DNA of 63,710 bases from a candidate division KSB1 bacterium (lineage in GTDB: Bacteria; Zhuqueibacterota; JdFR-76; DREG01): positions 1 to 63,710 of the forward strand of contig JADFJB010000007.1 in NCBI GenBank assembly GCA_022566355.1. Direction: 5' to 3'. The notes beneath the pieces were generated by a model. It was given only the letters and a program-made list of their open reading frames with translations, was not told where the DNA came from and did not search any database. Below are positions 1-9,447 of this stretch, in pieces. The stretch's first letter is position 1; every line of letters starts with the position of its first letter. The position numbers and the translations under genes were made by a program.

Positions 1-252
1 TCCGTTGCTAAATTATTGAGTTGCGGTCCAAGGCGCTATGTTAATCAGTTGCCTAATTTTTCTCTAAAGATGTTTAGCTACACGTAAACAAAGATTTTCT
101 AAAAGATGTGATTACAATTGAACGGTTCATGACATGAATATCAAAATGATATTGGAAATTACCACGGATATAATTTGATTAATTTATAGATTATCCGTAT
201 AAATACTTAATTCCTTTACTGATAAAATTAATAGTTTTTGAGTTCATATTGA
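1..252. other. AT-rich leader region without a recognisable gene
   Basis: I find no open frame with a recognisable product, no tRNA and no strong hairpin here. It leads into the glyoxalase-like gene that follows. Confidence 0.4.
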
Positions 253-1057
253 ATGAATAAAATGAGCCATCTTAATTTCGCCATATATTTAATTACAATT
301 TATTTTGGTTTTGGGAATCAAGAAATAAAAAATAATCCCCAAAGTAGATTTCGACTCGACCATATCAACATCGCCGTTAAGGATTTGGAGAAAGCAAAGC
401 AGCGCTATCAAGACTTGGGTTTTTCCATCAAACCGGGAAAAAGATCTCCTTTCGAAATGGTATTCCAATTTCATCATCGAGAACCCCCGAGGTGCCGGCG
501 CTTTTTGCGCTTTGAAAGTGGAGCAGCCTGCTGATCTGGATACTTTGAGAAAAGGTTTCGGAAAGAATAAAATTGAGTATAAATACCAGGAATTTGGATA
601 TGCTAATATCCTGTCTTTTCCGGAGAACGATCCAATGCATCCGTTCTTTTTTATCCATTATTCCAGTCCTGCCAAAGATCATGTGATTCATTTGAATCAT
701 CCGAATACCGCCCAGAAATTGTATGCTGTTTGGATCCCGGAACACATTTACCGCGAAAACCTCGAGAAATTCCAAAGTTTTGCCGCCGGCAATCCTTCTC
801 ATGTTGAACTCTCTTACACAAACACACCTGTAAAAGTCATTGAATTGGACAGTGGAAAAATTTATCTTGTGAGTGATAATTATTCCGGCCGCATAGTTGG
901 CGCCACCGTTCTGGTGAAAAAAATCAGCCAGACAAAGTTATTGCTTGAGAATTCGTTTAAGCAGAAGTTTGATTTTTATTCCACGCCGAGAGGACGGAGC
1001 ATATTAATTCCTCCTCAGTTTACGTTCGGTATTTGGTTGGAATTTTTAGAACAATAG
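253..1057 (+). pseudogene. VOC (glyoxalase/bleomycin-resistance fold) protein, frameshifted
   Basis: Two overlapping frames together encode one VOC-family protein of about 267 residues. The first frame holds the N-terminal strand RLDHINIAVKDLEKA, with the usual His metal ligand. The second continues with NPRGAGAFCALKV and ends in FGIWLEFLEQ, a typical VOC last strand with Glu. Reading jumps to the other frame near position 452, where the intact protein would run ...SKWYSNFIIENPRG. The 33 residues before the VOC domain are hydrophobic and may not be translated, so the true start is uncertain. The substrate is unknown; the fold covers metal-dependent isomerases, dioxygenases and resistance proteins. 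The break may be a sequence error or real inactivation. Confidence 0.7.
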
Positions 1058-1128
1058 CAAAAACCGTTGTTTGCGATTCATTCTTTTACCTATAAAACTA
1101 AATCGTCATTTTTAAAAGTGAGGCAGGT

Positions 1129-1683
1129 ATGATAAACAGAACTAAATGGATCGAAAGAAAATTTGAATTTCATGATCCGGTCGGAGTCTTTCCCTGTATT
1201 TTGGCACGCCTGCGTGGAACCCCGGTTCGAATAGGCGAAATCACCCGAGATTTACCGCCGGGCATTCTTGTCATTAGAGCGGCTGACAGTTGGTCTATTC
1301 AGGAAAATGTCGGTCACTTGCTGGATCTGGAAGAACTGGGTGAAAAAAGACTGGCCGATTTTTTGTCAAATGCAGATGTTCTCACTCCGGCGGATATGAC
1401 AAATACAAAAACCCACGGTGGGAATCATAACTCCGGTTCTATGAAGGATCTCCTGCAAAAATTCAGAGATGCCCGGCAAGACCTGGTTTCCAAACTGGCA
1501 GACCTTAGCGGAGAACAAGTGGCTATCTCTATTTTGCATCCCCGCATCAATAAACCCATGCGTATCATCGATTGGGCGTTTTTTATGGCAGAGCACGACG
1601 ATAACCATGTGGCGAGAATTATCGAATTAGCGAAGATTTTGCAAAGGGGTAATAATGCTTCTTTATGCGAGCATCCTGAGTAG
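1129..1683 (+). CDS. DinB/YfiT-like four-helix putative metal-dependent protein
   Basis: This 184-residue protein has the DinB-superfamily layout: a His in the helix WSIQENVGHLLDLEE (about residue 63) and two late His residues in FMAEHDDNHVARI (about residues 151-156), which together form the usual three-His metal site. The family includes bacillithiol transferases and maleylpyruvate-isomerase-like enzymes, so a thiol-transfer role is possible but not shown. ATG 1129 is preceded by a GAGGCAGG-like ribosome site. It follows the VOC gene on the same strand after 71 bases; VOC and DinB proteins are often neighbours in stress or detoxification contexts. Confidence is good for the family and low for the reaction. 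Confidence 0.75.
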   Translation: MINRTKWIERKFEFHDPVGVFPCILARLRGTPVRIGEITRDLPPGILVIRAADSWSIQENVGHLLDLEELGEKRLADFLSNADVLTPADMTNTKTHGGNHNSGSMKDLLQKFRDARQDLVSKLADLSGEQVAISILHPRINKPMRIIDWAFFMAEHDDNHVARIIELAKILQRGNNASLCEHPE

Positions 1684-1692
1684 CCGACAGTT

Positions 1693-2059
1693 TCATCGTC
1701 GTATTTTTCTTACTCTGAATTTATCTTTTTGAGAGATACAGAAGTGATTTTTTATTTTGTCTCGATATTTTGATATAATCATTTTCATTACCTCAAGTTT
1801 TTCTGATCCTGTCGCATCTTCTAGTCTTAGTAGTATGATTCCTTTATGATCCATTAGAAGAATGATATACTAATTCTCCGAAATCTTTGTCCATAGTAAT
1901 AATCATCCTTTCTTCACTAGCTGCTATTTTTAGAATATCAATATCAGACAATTTGGGATCGATAGATCTTACTGTTTTTGTATCATGACCAACATTTATG
2001 AGAAATTCTTCAATCTTTATGCCAACCCCAACATCCACTAAAAACTTCAATTCAATCAA
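1693..2059 (-). pseudogene. DUF5615 PIN-like toxin, frameshifted
   Basis: The intact frame gives 71 residues with PIN-like/Mut7-C features: an early Asp in FLVDVGVG, then DIDILKIA and the motif ITMDKDFGELV. It stops early, but the next frame continues with KGIILLRLEDATGSEKLEV and a basic tail ending at 1693, exactly the C-terminal half expected for this family (about 110-120 residues). One extra T near 1853-1858 would explain the shift. The gene starts two bases after the DUF433 stop, the usual order of this antitoxin-toxin-like pair. The family is predicted to be an RNase-type toxin. As sequenced, the second half of the fold would be missing. Confidence 0.8.
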
Positions 2060-2061
2060 GC

Positions 2062-2301
2062 TTATGTTGAAGATTCTACAGGAAATACCTGTTCTTCATC
2101 AACCAAGTCTGCAACATACGAATAAACAGCTTGAAAGTCTTCTTTTTCTAATTCCGGATATTCTTCTAATAATTCCTTTTCAGAAATACCGCCAGCTAAA
2201 GCGCGTAATATTTGTTCAACAGTGATTCTCATTCCTCTTATAGTTGGTTTTCCAACCATTATATCCGGATTAATGGTTATTCGCGCTATTGATTTCACCA
2301 T
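2062..2301 (-). CDS. DUF433 protein, putative antitoxin of the DUF5615 partner
   Basis: This 79-residue protein matches the DUF433 pattern: RITINPDIMVGKPTIRGMRI, then a helix-turn-helix-like segment (VEQILRALAGGISEKELLEEYP) and an acidic tail. DUF433 proteins have a winged-helix fold like the VapB45 antitoxin and usually sit directly upstream of a PIN-like DUF5615 protein, as here with a two-base gap. The likely role is DNA-binding autoregulation plus neutralising the toxin. It looks intact although its partner is frameshifted. Confidence 0.85.
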   Translation of the reverse strand: MVKSIARITINPDIMVGKPTIRGMRITVEQILRALAGGISEKELLEEYPELEKEDFQAVYSYVADLVDEEQVFPVESST

Positions 2302-2517
2302 TTTAACACTCCTAATGTTGAATCGAAAAATATGAAAATCTATTACTAAATAAGAAAAATTAAAATGTCAACCCTAAAACAAATATAAAAACCACTGAAG
2401 TTGCTATTATTGGAAATAAATTCGTTCAACTAAAAAAATCAACTCCTCATCAATTTCCCCATGAACTTGCTGTCTTAATTTCTTACATTCAGTAAACGGT
2501 TTCAATTTCTCGAATAA
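2302..2517. other. Intergenic region between divergent DUF433 and lhr genes
   Basis: The 216 AT-rich bases must hold promoters for both divergent genes. I cannot point to a convincing promoter motif or hairpin. Confidence 0.3.
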
Positions 2518-5500
2518 ATGCTCTCAGACAATATGAAAGATCTATTCCACCCAACGGTTGCCAATTGGTTTCAAAATACGTTTGCAGCGCCTACTGAAAT
2601 TCAGACCCGGGCCTGGCCGGAGATCAAGAAGCGCCGCAACACACTCATCGCCGCGCCAACCGGCTCCGGTAAAACACTGGCGGCATTTTATTCGGCTATC
2701 GATGACCTGGTTAAGCAAGGACTGGCAGGCGACCTGACCGACCAGCTGCAGGTTGTTTACGTTTCGCCCCTTAAAGCCTTAAGCAACGATATCGAACGTA
2801 ACCTGCAATTTCCCTTAATTGGCATCAAAAAGGAGCTGGCAAAAGCCGGGCTGCCGGAGGTTAAGATTAAAGTCTCGGTTCGCACCGGCGACACGCCATC
2901 CTCACAGCGCACGGCTATGGTCAAGAAACCTCCGCATATTTTGGTGACCACGCCGGAATCCCTGTATCTATTGCTTACCAGCGAGAATGGTCGACGCATG
3001 CTGGGGACTGTCCACACCGTGATCGTCGATGAAATACATGCGCTGGTTGGCAATAAACGCGGCTCACATTTGTCCCTGTCCCTGGAACGATTGGATGCAC
3101 TCACCGAACAAAAATTGATCCGCATTGGCTTGTCGGCAACCCAGAAGCCGATTAAAAAGGTGGCGCGTTTTTTAACCGGCAGTAACGGCCACGATTCTAA
3201 AGTTTCCTCTTGCACCATTATTGACGTTGGCCACACCCGCAAAATGGATCTGGCCCTGGAAGTACCGCGCTCGCCGTTAACCGCAATTATGCCCACCGAA
3301 GTTTGGGGCGAGATTTATGAGCGCTTGGAAGAGTTGATCAAAGCCCATAAAACCACCTTGATTTTTGTCAATACCCGGCGGTTGGCCGAACGCGTCGCTC
3401 ACAATTTAACCGAACGCCTGGGTGAAGAAGTCATAACTGCGCACCATGGCAGCATGTCCAAAGATAATCGATTGGATGCCGAACAGCGGCTCAAAGCCGG
3501 TTCATTAAAAGCCTTGGTCGCCACTGCATCTTTGGAGTTGGGCATCGATATTGGTTCGGTGGACCTGGTTTGCCAGATTGGTTCTTCCAAATCGATTGCC
3601 GCATTTCTACAGCGCGTGGGGCGCTCCGGGCATACGGTCCATGGTACTCCCAAAGGCAGGTTGTTTCCCCTCAGCCGCGATGAACTGGTCGAATGCTGTG
3701 CCATTCTGGATGCGGTCAGGCGCGGGGAACTGGATCAAATCATCATGCCGGAAAAGCCGGTGGATATTTTAGCCCAGCAAATCGTGGCCGAGATTTCCTG
3801 CAAGGAATATAAAGAAGAGGAATTATACCAATTAGTTACTAAAGCTTATCCTTATCGAAATTTAACCCGCAAGGAGTTTGATGAAGTCATCACGATGTTA
3901 TCCGATGGCTATGCAACCCGAAGAGGCCGGCGGAGTGCATATTTGCATCATGATATGGTGAATGAACGACTGCGTGCACGAAAAAACGCCCGGCTCACAG
4001 CTTTACTTTGCGGCGGCGCTATTCCTGATAATTTCGATTATGATGTGGTTATGGAACCTGAGAACACTTTCATCGGGACGATTAACGAAGATTTTGCTAT
4101 CGAAAGTTTGCCGGGTGATATTTTCCAATTGGGCAACAGTTCGTGGAGAATCCTGCGCATCGAAAATGGTAAAATGCGGGTGGAAGATGCCAAGGGGCTG
4201 CCGCCCAACATTCCCTTCTGGTTTGGCGAAGTGCCGGGAAGAACTACGGAGTTGTCTGCTGCAGTATCCCGGCTGCGAGAAGAAATATCCAATCGTCTTG
4301 ATGATTTGGAAAGCATCATTGCAGACGAAAATAACGGCGAGCTTGCTTCAGAGAATGATGCCTGGAAACAAAATCCAATGGACTGGCTGATCAACGAAGT
4401 GGGAGTGGCGCCGGAAGCCGCTGACCAGGTGGTTACTTACCTGGCCACCGTGAAACTGGCTCTTGGGGTAATGCCGTCTCAAAACACACTGGTTCTGGAA
4501 CGGTTTTTCGATGAAGCCGGCGACATGCACCTGGTGATCCATTCGCCATTTGGCAGTCGTTTGAACCGGGCATGGGGATTGTCTCTGCGAAAACGCTTTT
4601 GCCGCAAATTTAATTTTGAATTACAGGCGGCTGCAACCGAAGATTCCATTATCTTATCGCTGGGTGCAACCCACAGCTTTCCATTGGAAGAAGTGTTTGA
4701 TTACCTTAATCCTCAAACGGTGCGGGAGATATTGATCCAGGCGCTCCTGGATGCACCCATGTTTGAAGTGCGCTGGCGCTGGAATGCTTCCCGCGCTTTA
4801 GCCGTGCTGCGGCGTTCGGGCGGTAAAAGGGTACCTCCGCAGATCCAGCGTATGAATTCGGAGGATTTAATCGCATTGATTTTTCCAGACCAGCTTGCCT
4901 GCCCGGAGAACATCGTCGGGGAACGCGATATCCCGGATCATCCCCTGGTGAACCAAACCATCCATGATTGCCTGACCGAAGCCATGGATATCGATGAGCT
5001 GGAGAATCTTCTAACTGCAATCCAGGCTAAGGAAAAAACCCTGGTCGTGCGGGATTTGAAAGAGCCTTCGCCATTATCCCAGGAAATTTTAAATGCTCGG
5101 CCTTTTGCATTCCTGGACAATGCTCCTTTGGAAGAAAGACGTACAAATGCAGTGATGAATCGAAGATGGCTCGATCCCAAAGAAGCAGCAGACCTGGGAA
5201 AATTAGATGCTGCGGCCATCGAAGCCGTAAAGGAAGAAGCCTGGCCGCAAGTAAGAAATGCAGATGAATTACATGATGCATTGGTGTTGCTGGGTTTTCT
5301 GATCGAAGAGGAAGGTGTAGCCGGCGCTTGGCAGGATTATTTTGAACAGTTGGTTGCTGACAATCGTGCCACAGTTTTAATCACCCGGGAAACAGGCCCA
5401 AAACTGTGGGTAGCGGTTGAACGTGTTTTGGAAATGCAGGAAATTTACCCGGATGGAATTTTAACCCCGGAGATCCGGGTACCGGAACGATTGCGAAAAA

Positions 5501-6987
5501 AGATCGGTGAAAAAGGAAAAGATGCCTCAGAAGGAAAAGTTTCTTTGGTTGAGATCGTGCGGGGAAGATTGGAAGCGCTTGGCCCGGTCCTTGCAGAAAC
5601 TTTGGCAGCGCATATGGGTATCTCAATAGCCAAAATTGAGCAGACTTTACTGGCTCTCGAAAATGATGGTTTTGTATTTCGCGGCCAATTCCATCCTGGC
5701 ACCACCGAAACGGAATGGTGTGAACGACGGCTTTTGGCTCGTATCCATCGTTATACTTTGGAACGATTGCGCAAAGAGATCGAACCGGTATCATCAGCGG
5801 ATTTCATGCGATTTCTGTTTGCGTGGCATCGTTTAGATTCGGAAAATAAGCCAGAAGGTCCTGAATCTTTGCAAGATGTGCTGACTCGACTGGAAGGGTT
5901 CGAAGCGGCCGCTGCTTCCTGGGAAAGTGATCTATTACCAGCGCGGATTAAAGATTACGACCATCACTGGCTCGATGATTTATGCCTTTCCGGTCGAGTG
6001 GTTTGGGGCCGGTTCCAGCACAATGGTCATTCGATGATTTCGCAAGAGAACGGATCTAATGGCAAAAAACGTGGCGGACCGATTAAGACCACTCCTATTG
6101 CCCTGGTCAATCGATCGAACCTTTCGGTATGGAAAAAGTTGGCCGTTCCGCCAAATGGGAATGGTGATTTGTTGTCTAACAATTCCAATAAAGTATTGGA
6201 ATTACTAACCGATTTTGGCGCGTCTTTTTTTGATGAGATCGTAGAACGGAGTCAACTATTACAAACCCAGGTAGAAGAGGCGGTGAGTGAATTGGTTTCT
6301 TTGGGATTGATAACATCCGATAGTTACACGGGTCTCAGGGCGTTGTTGGTGCCGGCAAAAAATCGATCCAGCACCGGTATGCGCAGACGCAGGCTGGCTT
6401 TCAAAATGGAGCAGGCCGGCAGGTGGTCGTTGTTGCGCTATGAACAAAAAGGGTACAATGAAACCAAACTCGATTTTGAGTCCATAGCAATGCTGGCCTG
6501 GACATTATTACGGAGATATGGCGTTGTGTTTCGCAAGATCATCGAACGGGAAAGTTTTGCACCGCCCTGGCGCGAATTGGTGCGGGTTTTCCGTACTCTC
6601 GAAGCCAGAGGTGAAATTCGGGGAGGTCGTTTTGTCGATGGTGTTTGGGGTGAGCAGTTTGCCTTACCGGAAGCGGTAGCAAAGATGCGTAAAACCAGGA
6701 AAGCACATTTATCCAATAAAAAAAAGGGCAATGGCAATCTCATCTCGATCAGTGCAGCCGATCCATTGAATTTAACCGGTATAATTACGGTCGGCAAACG
6801 GGTGTCTACTATTTTCAGTAACCGGATCCTTTACAGAGATGGAGTCCCCATTGCGGTCAAAGAAGGCAAAGAAATCAAATTTTTTATCGAGGTTGATGAA
6901 TCAGAACAATGGCAATTGAAAAATGCTTTAATACAAAGGAATGTCTCGCCGAAGTTGAGGGCTTATTTGGGGAAGGGAGTGCATTGA
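2518..6987 (+). CDS. lhr: Lhr-type large superfamily 2 ATP-dependent helicase
   Basis: The 1489-residue protein is close to the length of full Lhr helicases (about 1500). Visible motifs are Walker A APTGSGKT (K52), motif II as DEIH (residues 171-174), a SATQ motif III, and motif [10 protein letters not shown] (365-372). The helicase core is followed by the long winged-helix/beta-barrel and C-terminal extension typical of bacterial Lhr. Lhr is a 3'-5' translocase on DNA and DNA:RNA hybrids, linked to DNA repair. ATG 2518 fits the family N-terminus (a second in-frame ATG lies five codons in). The gene is GC-richer than its surroundings. Its last 30 or so codons plus stop recur at 8571-8674 as a diverged copy. 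Confidence 0.95.
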   Translation: MLSDNMKDLFHPTVANWFQNTFAAPTEIQTRAWPEIKKRRNTLIAAPTGSGKTLAAFYSAIDDLVKQGLAGDLTDQLQVVYVSPLKALSNDIERNLQFPLIGIKKELAKAGLPEVKIKVSVRTGDTPSSQRTAMVKKPPHILVTTPESLYLLLTSENGRRMLGTVHTVIVDEIHALVGNKRGSHLSLSLERLDALTEQKLIRIGLSATQKPIKKVARFLTGSNGHDSKVSSCTIIDVGHTRKMDLALEVPRSPLTAIMPTEVWGEIYERLEELIKAHKTTLIFVNTRRLAERVAHNLTERLGEEVITAHHGSMSKDNRLDAEQRLKAGSLKALVATASLELGIDIGSVDLVCQIGSSKSIAAFLQRVGRSGHTVHGTPKGRLFPLSRDELVECCAILDAVRRGELDQIIMPEKPVDILAQQIVAEISCKEYKEEELYQLVTKAYPYRNLTRKEFDEVITMLSDGYATRRGRRSAYLHHDMVNERLRARKNARLTALLCGGAIPDNFDYDVVMEPENTFIGTINEDFAIESLPGDIFQLGNSSWRILRIENGKMRVEDAKGLPPNIPFWFGEVPGRTTELSAAVSRLREEISNRLDDLESIIADENNGELASENDAWKQNPMDWLINEVGVAPEAADQVVTYLATVKLALGVMPSQNTLVLERFFDEAGDMHLVIHSPFGSRLNRAWGLSLRKRFCRKFNFELQAAATEDSIILSLGATHSFPLEEVFDYLNPQTVREILIQALLDAPMFEVRWRWNASRALAVLRRSGGKRVPPQIQRMNSEDLIALIFPDQLACPENIVGERDIPDHPLVNQTIHDCLTEAMDIDELENLLTAIQAKEKTLVVRDLKEPSPLSQEILNARPFAFLDNAPLEERRTNAVMNRRWLDPKEAADLGKLDAAAIEAVKEEAWPQVRNADELHDALVLLGFLIEEEGVAGAWQDYFEQLVADNRATVLITRETGPKLWVAVERVLEMQEIYPDGILTPEIRVPERLRKKIGEKGKDASEGKVSLVEIVRGRLEALGPVLAETLAAHMGISIAKIEQTLLALENDGFVFRGQFHPGTTETEWCERRLLARIHRYTLERLRKEIEPVSSADFMRFLFAWHRLDSENKPEGPESLQDVLTRLEGFEAAAASWESDLLPARIKDYDHHWLDDLCLSGRVVWGRFQHNGHSMISQENGSNGKKRGGPIKTTPIALVNRSNLSVWKKLAVPPNGNGDLLSNNSNKVLELLTDFGASFFDEIVERSQLLQTQVEEAVSELVSLGLITSDSYTGLRALLVPAKNRSSTGMRRRRLAFKMEQAGRWSLLRYEQKGYNETKLDFESIAMLAWTLLRRYGVVFRKIIERESFAPPWRELVRVFRTLEARGEIRGGRFVDGVWGEQFALPEAVAKMRKTRKAHLSNKKKGNGNLISISAADPLNLTGIITVGKRVSTIFSNRILYRDGVPIAVKEGKEIKFFIEVDESEQWQLKNALIQRNVSPKLRAYLGKGVH

Positions 6988-6991
6988 GAAT
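6888..6991 (+). repeat. Direct repeat, copy 1: lhr 3' end (in the gene)
   Basis: These 104 bases cover the last codons of lhr, the stop codon and four further bases. They match 8571-8674 with about six mismatches and no gap by hand alignment. This copy is part of the complete lhr gene. Confidence 0.9.
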
Positions 6992-6998
6992 TTTTGAT

Positions 6999-7299
6999 TT
7001 ACATGTTATCTCTTCTTTGTTTTAGAACGGTAGGATTTCTTCTATGATGAAGGACAGCTATTACTACGATCCTATTTTTGTCAAGCAAATAGACTATCTT
7101 GTAAGGAAATCTTTTAATGATATGTTTTCTGACACCTTCATAATCTTTTTGAAATACTTCAGGATTGATCTCCAGGAAACGAAAAGCCGCTTCAATCTGC
7201 AATAACAAATCGTGTCCTATCATGTTTGCTCTCGTACCATGAAAATGCTTCTTTTATATCATTTTCTGCCTCGGGTTGGATGACCACTTTATATTTCAT
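6999..7299 (-). pseudogene. ParE/RelE-family toxin, frameshifted
   Basis: The ATG at 7299 overlaps the antitoxin stop (ATGA) and opens a frame beginning MKYKVVIQPEAENDIKEAF and continuing to WYESK, a typical ParE N-terminus. It then hits a stop. The neighbouring frame continues with GHDLLLQIEAAFRFLEINP, RFPYKIVYLL and AVLHHRRNP, the rest of the ParE fold including the conserved FPY and H-RR regions. One surplus base near 7225 would explain the break. ParE toxins act on DNA gyrase and RelE relatives cleave mRNA; the FPY/HxRRxP pattern favours the ParE side. As sequenced it should be inactive. Confidence 0.85.
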
Positions 7300-7517
7300 T
7301 TTTTGTCTACAATTCGGTTATAGACATCCTTCCATGGAGATCCACTGTTAGGATTCTGGTGATAAGCTTCCAATCTTTGGTTAATAACTTCCTTTTCTTC
7401 TTCGGCTAACTCTACAGATTCTACCTCAGCAGCTATGCTGTCCCAGATATCTTCGACTAACTGAATTCGTTCTGGTATTGACAAGTGAAGTGCATCTGTT
7501 GCAGTAATTCTTCTCAT
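7296..7517 (-). CDS. Addiction-module antitoxin (Unstab_antitox family)
   Basis: This 73-residue protein has the family hallmarks: LSIPERIQLVEDIWDSIAAE at the N-terminus and an acidic C-terminal half ending near WKDV. Such proteins pair with ParE/RelE toxins encoded directly downstream, as here with a four-base ATGA overlap, which implies translational coupling. It appears complete. Its role is to bind and neutralise the toxin and probably to repress the operon. Confidence 0.85.
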   Translation of the reverse strand: MRRITATDALHLSIPERIQLVEDIWDSIAAEVESVELAEEEKEVINQRLEAYHQNPNSGSPWKDVYNRIVDKK

Positions 7518-7718
7518 AATCTAAGTTCCTTAAATCATTTTCACATTAGTATTATGTTTTGTAAATAATAAACCGCATAATTTATCACACCCAGGAATCT
7601 GATTCAAGTAATTCCAAAAACCAATCTCAATTTTCAAATAAATCCCAAAATACAATTGAAAACGACCAAAATTAAGAGCCCAAGATATTTACTATAAATG
7701 GATCAGATTCCAGTAGTT

Positions 7719-8519
7719 TTATTGAAGATGCATCGAAGCACAAGCAGCGCTCTTTAGCTCCCATTTTGATAAATACCTACAAGCCATTTCTCTTGTCCGA
7801 GCTATTTGTTTCTCAGTTAATTTAGCCTTTTTTGCACTAGGTGAAATCATTAAGTTTCCCGAAACTTTATCGGAAATACTCAAAAGTTCTATCCCGCATG
7901 TTTGATAAAAGTATGACTCATCCGGGTGTTGAAGACCAAGAAAGTGTCCAATTTCATGGGCTAACGTAATACCATTTTCATTCGGTGTATCCCAAGCAAG
8001 CGCAATGGCGTGATCCCTGTTTGTGTTATTTGTGCAACCAGGCCCTCTTGTCAATCCACTAATTATAGTATTATTAAAGCCAAATCGATTTGTATTTCTG
8101 CCTACATAAATATGGATTCCATTTTCCATTTTGTAATTTGTATGCAAACTCAAAGGTAGAAACTCTAATGGATTCGCTGACAAAACTTGATTTTCAAGAC
8201 TGTCATGAGTCATGATGTCATATGTTTCCAGTTTAAATTGAATTTTTGCTTGATTCCAAACAACGCCAATCGATGTATATATTTGATTGACTTTTACATC
8301 CTCTAGTAATAATGAGTTTAATTGTTTACCAATTCTAATTCGGGTTCCCGTTCCTTCTATCCAATTTCTTACATTTGTTTCGTTTAACAGGTAATCTATT
8401 TGTTCATTTGTCTTTTTAAAGACGTGAACATGAACTGGCAGATTGATCACATCATCTACTGGTAAAGAATAAATTCCCGCTATGAATATTGAAAGAACTA
8501 GATGGTTTAGCCAATTCAT
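7719..8519 (-). CDS. Exported metzincin-type zinc metalloprotease
   Basis: This 266-residue protein starts with a short hydrophobic signal peptide (residues 1-19). It carries the metzincin zinc site HEIGHFLGLQHP (H188, E189, H192, H198) and a Met-turn-like NLMISP (M224) about 26 residues later. The domain before the zinc site is short, as in small matrixin- or pappalysin-like secreted proteases. Cys residues at 162 and 208 may form a disulfide outside the cytoplasm. The substrate is unknown. The gene lies alone between the ParDE-type module and the second copy of the lhr 3' end, so it is likely part of an inserted segment. Confidence 0.8.
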   Translation of the reverse strand: MNWLNHLVLSIFIAGIYSLPVDDVINLPVHVHVFKKTNEQIDYLLNETNVRNWIEGTGTRIRIGKQLNSLLLEDVKVNQIYTSIGVVWNQAKIQFKLETYDIMTHDSLENQVLSANPLEFLPLSLHTNYKMENGIHIYVGRNTNRFGFNNTIISGLTRGPGCTNNTNRDHAIALAWDTPNENGITLAHEIGHFLGLQHPDESYFYQTCGIELLSISDKVSGNLMISPSAKKAKLTEKQIARTREMACRYLSKWELKSAACASMHLQ

Positions 8520-8570
8520 CTGTTGGAAATTCCTGACCGGATTAAGTTTTCCAATTCGTCAATTTCTTAG

Positions 8571-8674
8571 CGAGGTTGATGAATCAAAACAATGGCAAAT
8601 GAAAAATGCTTTAATACAAAGAAAGGTCTCGCCGAAGTTGAGGGCTTATTTGGGGAAGAAAGTGCATTGAGAAT
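8571..8674 (+). repeat. Direct repeat, copy 2: displaced lhr 3' end
   Basis: This is a second, slightly different copy of 6888-6991, about 94% identical by eye, encoding a variant of the last residues of Lhr (ending LGKKVH rather than LGKGVH). Nothing upstream of 8571 resembles lhr, so it is a detached tail. The two copies bracket about 1.6 kb with a ParDE-type module and a protease, the layout left when DNA inserts at a gene's 3' end and restores the reading frame. Confidence 0.85.
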
Positions 8675-8768
8675 TGATAATTTAGATTGTTCTAAAAACA
8701 TGTTTAAACACACGATTTATTTTGTCATCATGGTTCAGATGTTTTTTTTCGAGTATGTTTTAATAAAT

Positions 8769-8910
8769 TGTCTGAACCCTGATTTTCTTGATTTCAGGAT
8801 TACTAGGATTTTTTTATTGGTCATTTGAATATTATTTTGATTTTATGCGATATTACGATTTTATGATTCTTTAATTATGCTAATCAATCCAATTAATCAT
8901 GGTTCAGACA
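8769..8910. repeat. 142-bp element A with inverted ends, 3' side of the GxxExxY gene
   Basis: It starts with TGTCTGAACCCTGATT and ends with the inverse AATCATGGTTCAGACA; the inner part is AT-rich with GATT-type short motifs. Length and ends match element B at 9294-9435. The inner sequences are only loosely alike and align best in opposite orientation. The stop codon of the GxxExxY gene lies inside its end. A further partial copy of the terminal motif is at 8728-8739. Confidence 0.8.
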
Positions 8911-9305
8911 AGTTTTTATCGCGGTTAAGATTATGATGCACCCGTTTAAATTGCAGACTTTGTGTGCCGAAATTTATCAATAAACCAATTTCCATGTTGT
9001 AGGCTTCCAGATAATTCATAGCTTGTGCTAAATGTACATTTTCCAGTGCTACGATTGCCTTCAATTCAACCATAATTTTCTCTTCTACAAAAAAAATCTA
9101 CCCTCCTGCTGCCAATATTTTGTTCACGATAGAAAATGGGCATTTCCTTTTCACGCTCAAAATTTTGATCTTTAACATTCATCTCGATAGCCAAAGCCCG
9201 CTGGTATATCACCTCTTGAAAACAATTATCCAAAGTACTATTAACCGTCATCGCGCAACCTATAATCTTTCGGGTAATGTCTTCATACTTCATTGTCTGA
9301 ACCAT
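8897..9305 (-). pseudogene. GxxExxY protein (PD-(D/E)XK-like family), frameshifted in an 8-T run
   Basis: The N-terminal frame reads MKYEDITRKIIGCAM, then FQEVIYQRALAIEM (the family GxxExxY region, here DNCFQEVIY), FEREKEMPIFY and RRVDFF. After the homopolymer of eight T in the coding strand near 9088 the frame breaks. With one T fewer it continues VEEKIMVELKAI, LENVHLAQAMNYL, GLLINFG and FKRVHHN, the complete C-terminus. Conserved Asp, Glu and Lys (VDFF, VELKA) fit a nuclease-like core. The better start is ATG 9293; 9305 lies in the flanking repeat. Both gene ends sit in copies of the same terminal motif. The homopolymer makes a sequence error plausible. Function is unproven. Confidence 0.85.
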
Positions 9306-9435
9306 GATTATTAGGATTTATAGATGTAAAGGATTAAAAATGTATAATCGTGACATCAAGCAAAGAATATAAAAGACATATTTTACAAATAGAAATCAAG
9401 AAAATCCCCACATCAAGATAATCATGGTTCAGACA
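9294..9435. repeat. 142-bp element B with inverted ends, 5' side of the GxxExxY gene
   Basis: It begins TGTCTGAACCATGATTAT and ends with the exact inverse, an 18-base perfect terminal inverted repeat. It has the same length as element A. The GxxExxY frame can start at an ATG inside its end (9305), and the downstream end lies 12 bases from the epimerase gene stop. Confidence 0.85.
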
Positions 9436-9447
9436 TTTTAATAATCC

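Noticed and set aside
4706-5020. Long minus-strand open frames inside lhr and similar shadows in the TldD and AKR genes
   Set aside because: They overlap a clear gene on the other strand, have no family motifs and reflect GC-rich codon usage.
8482-8670. Plus-strand 62-codon frame ending like Lhr
   Set aside because: Only its last 32 codons match Lhr; the first part is antisense to the protease start. It is the duplicated gene end, not a gene.
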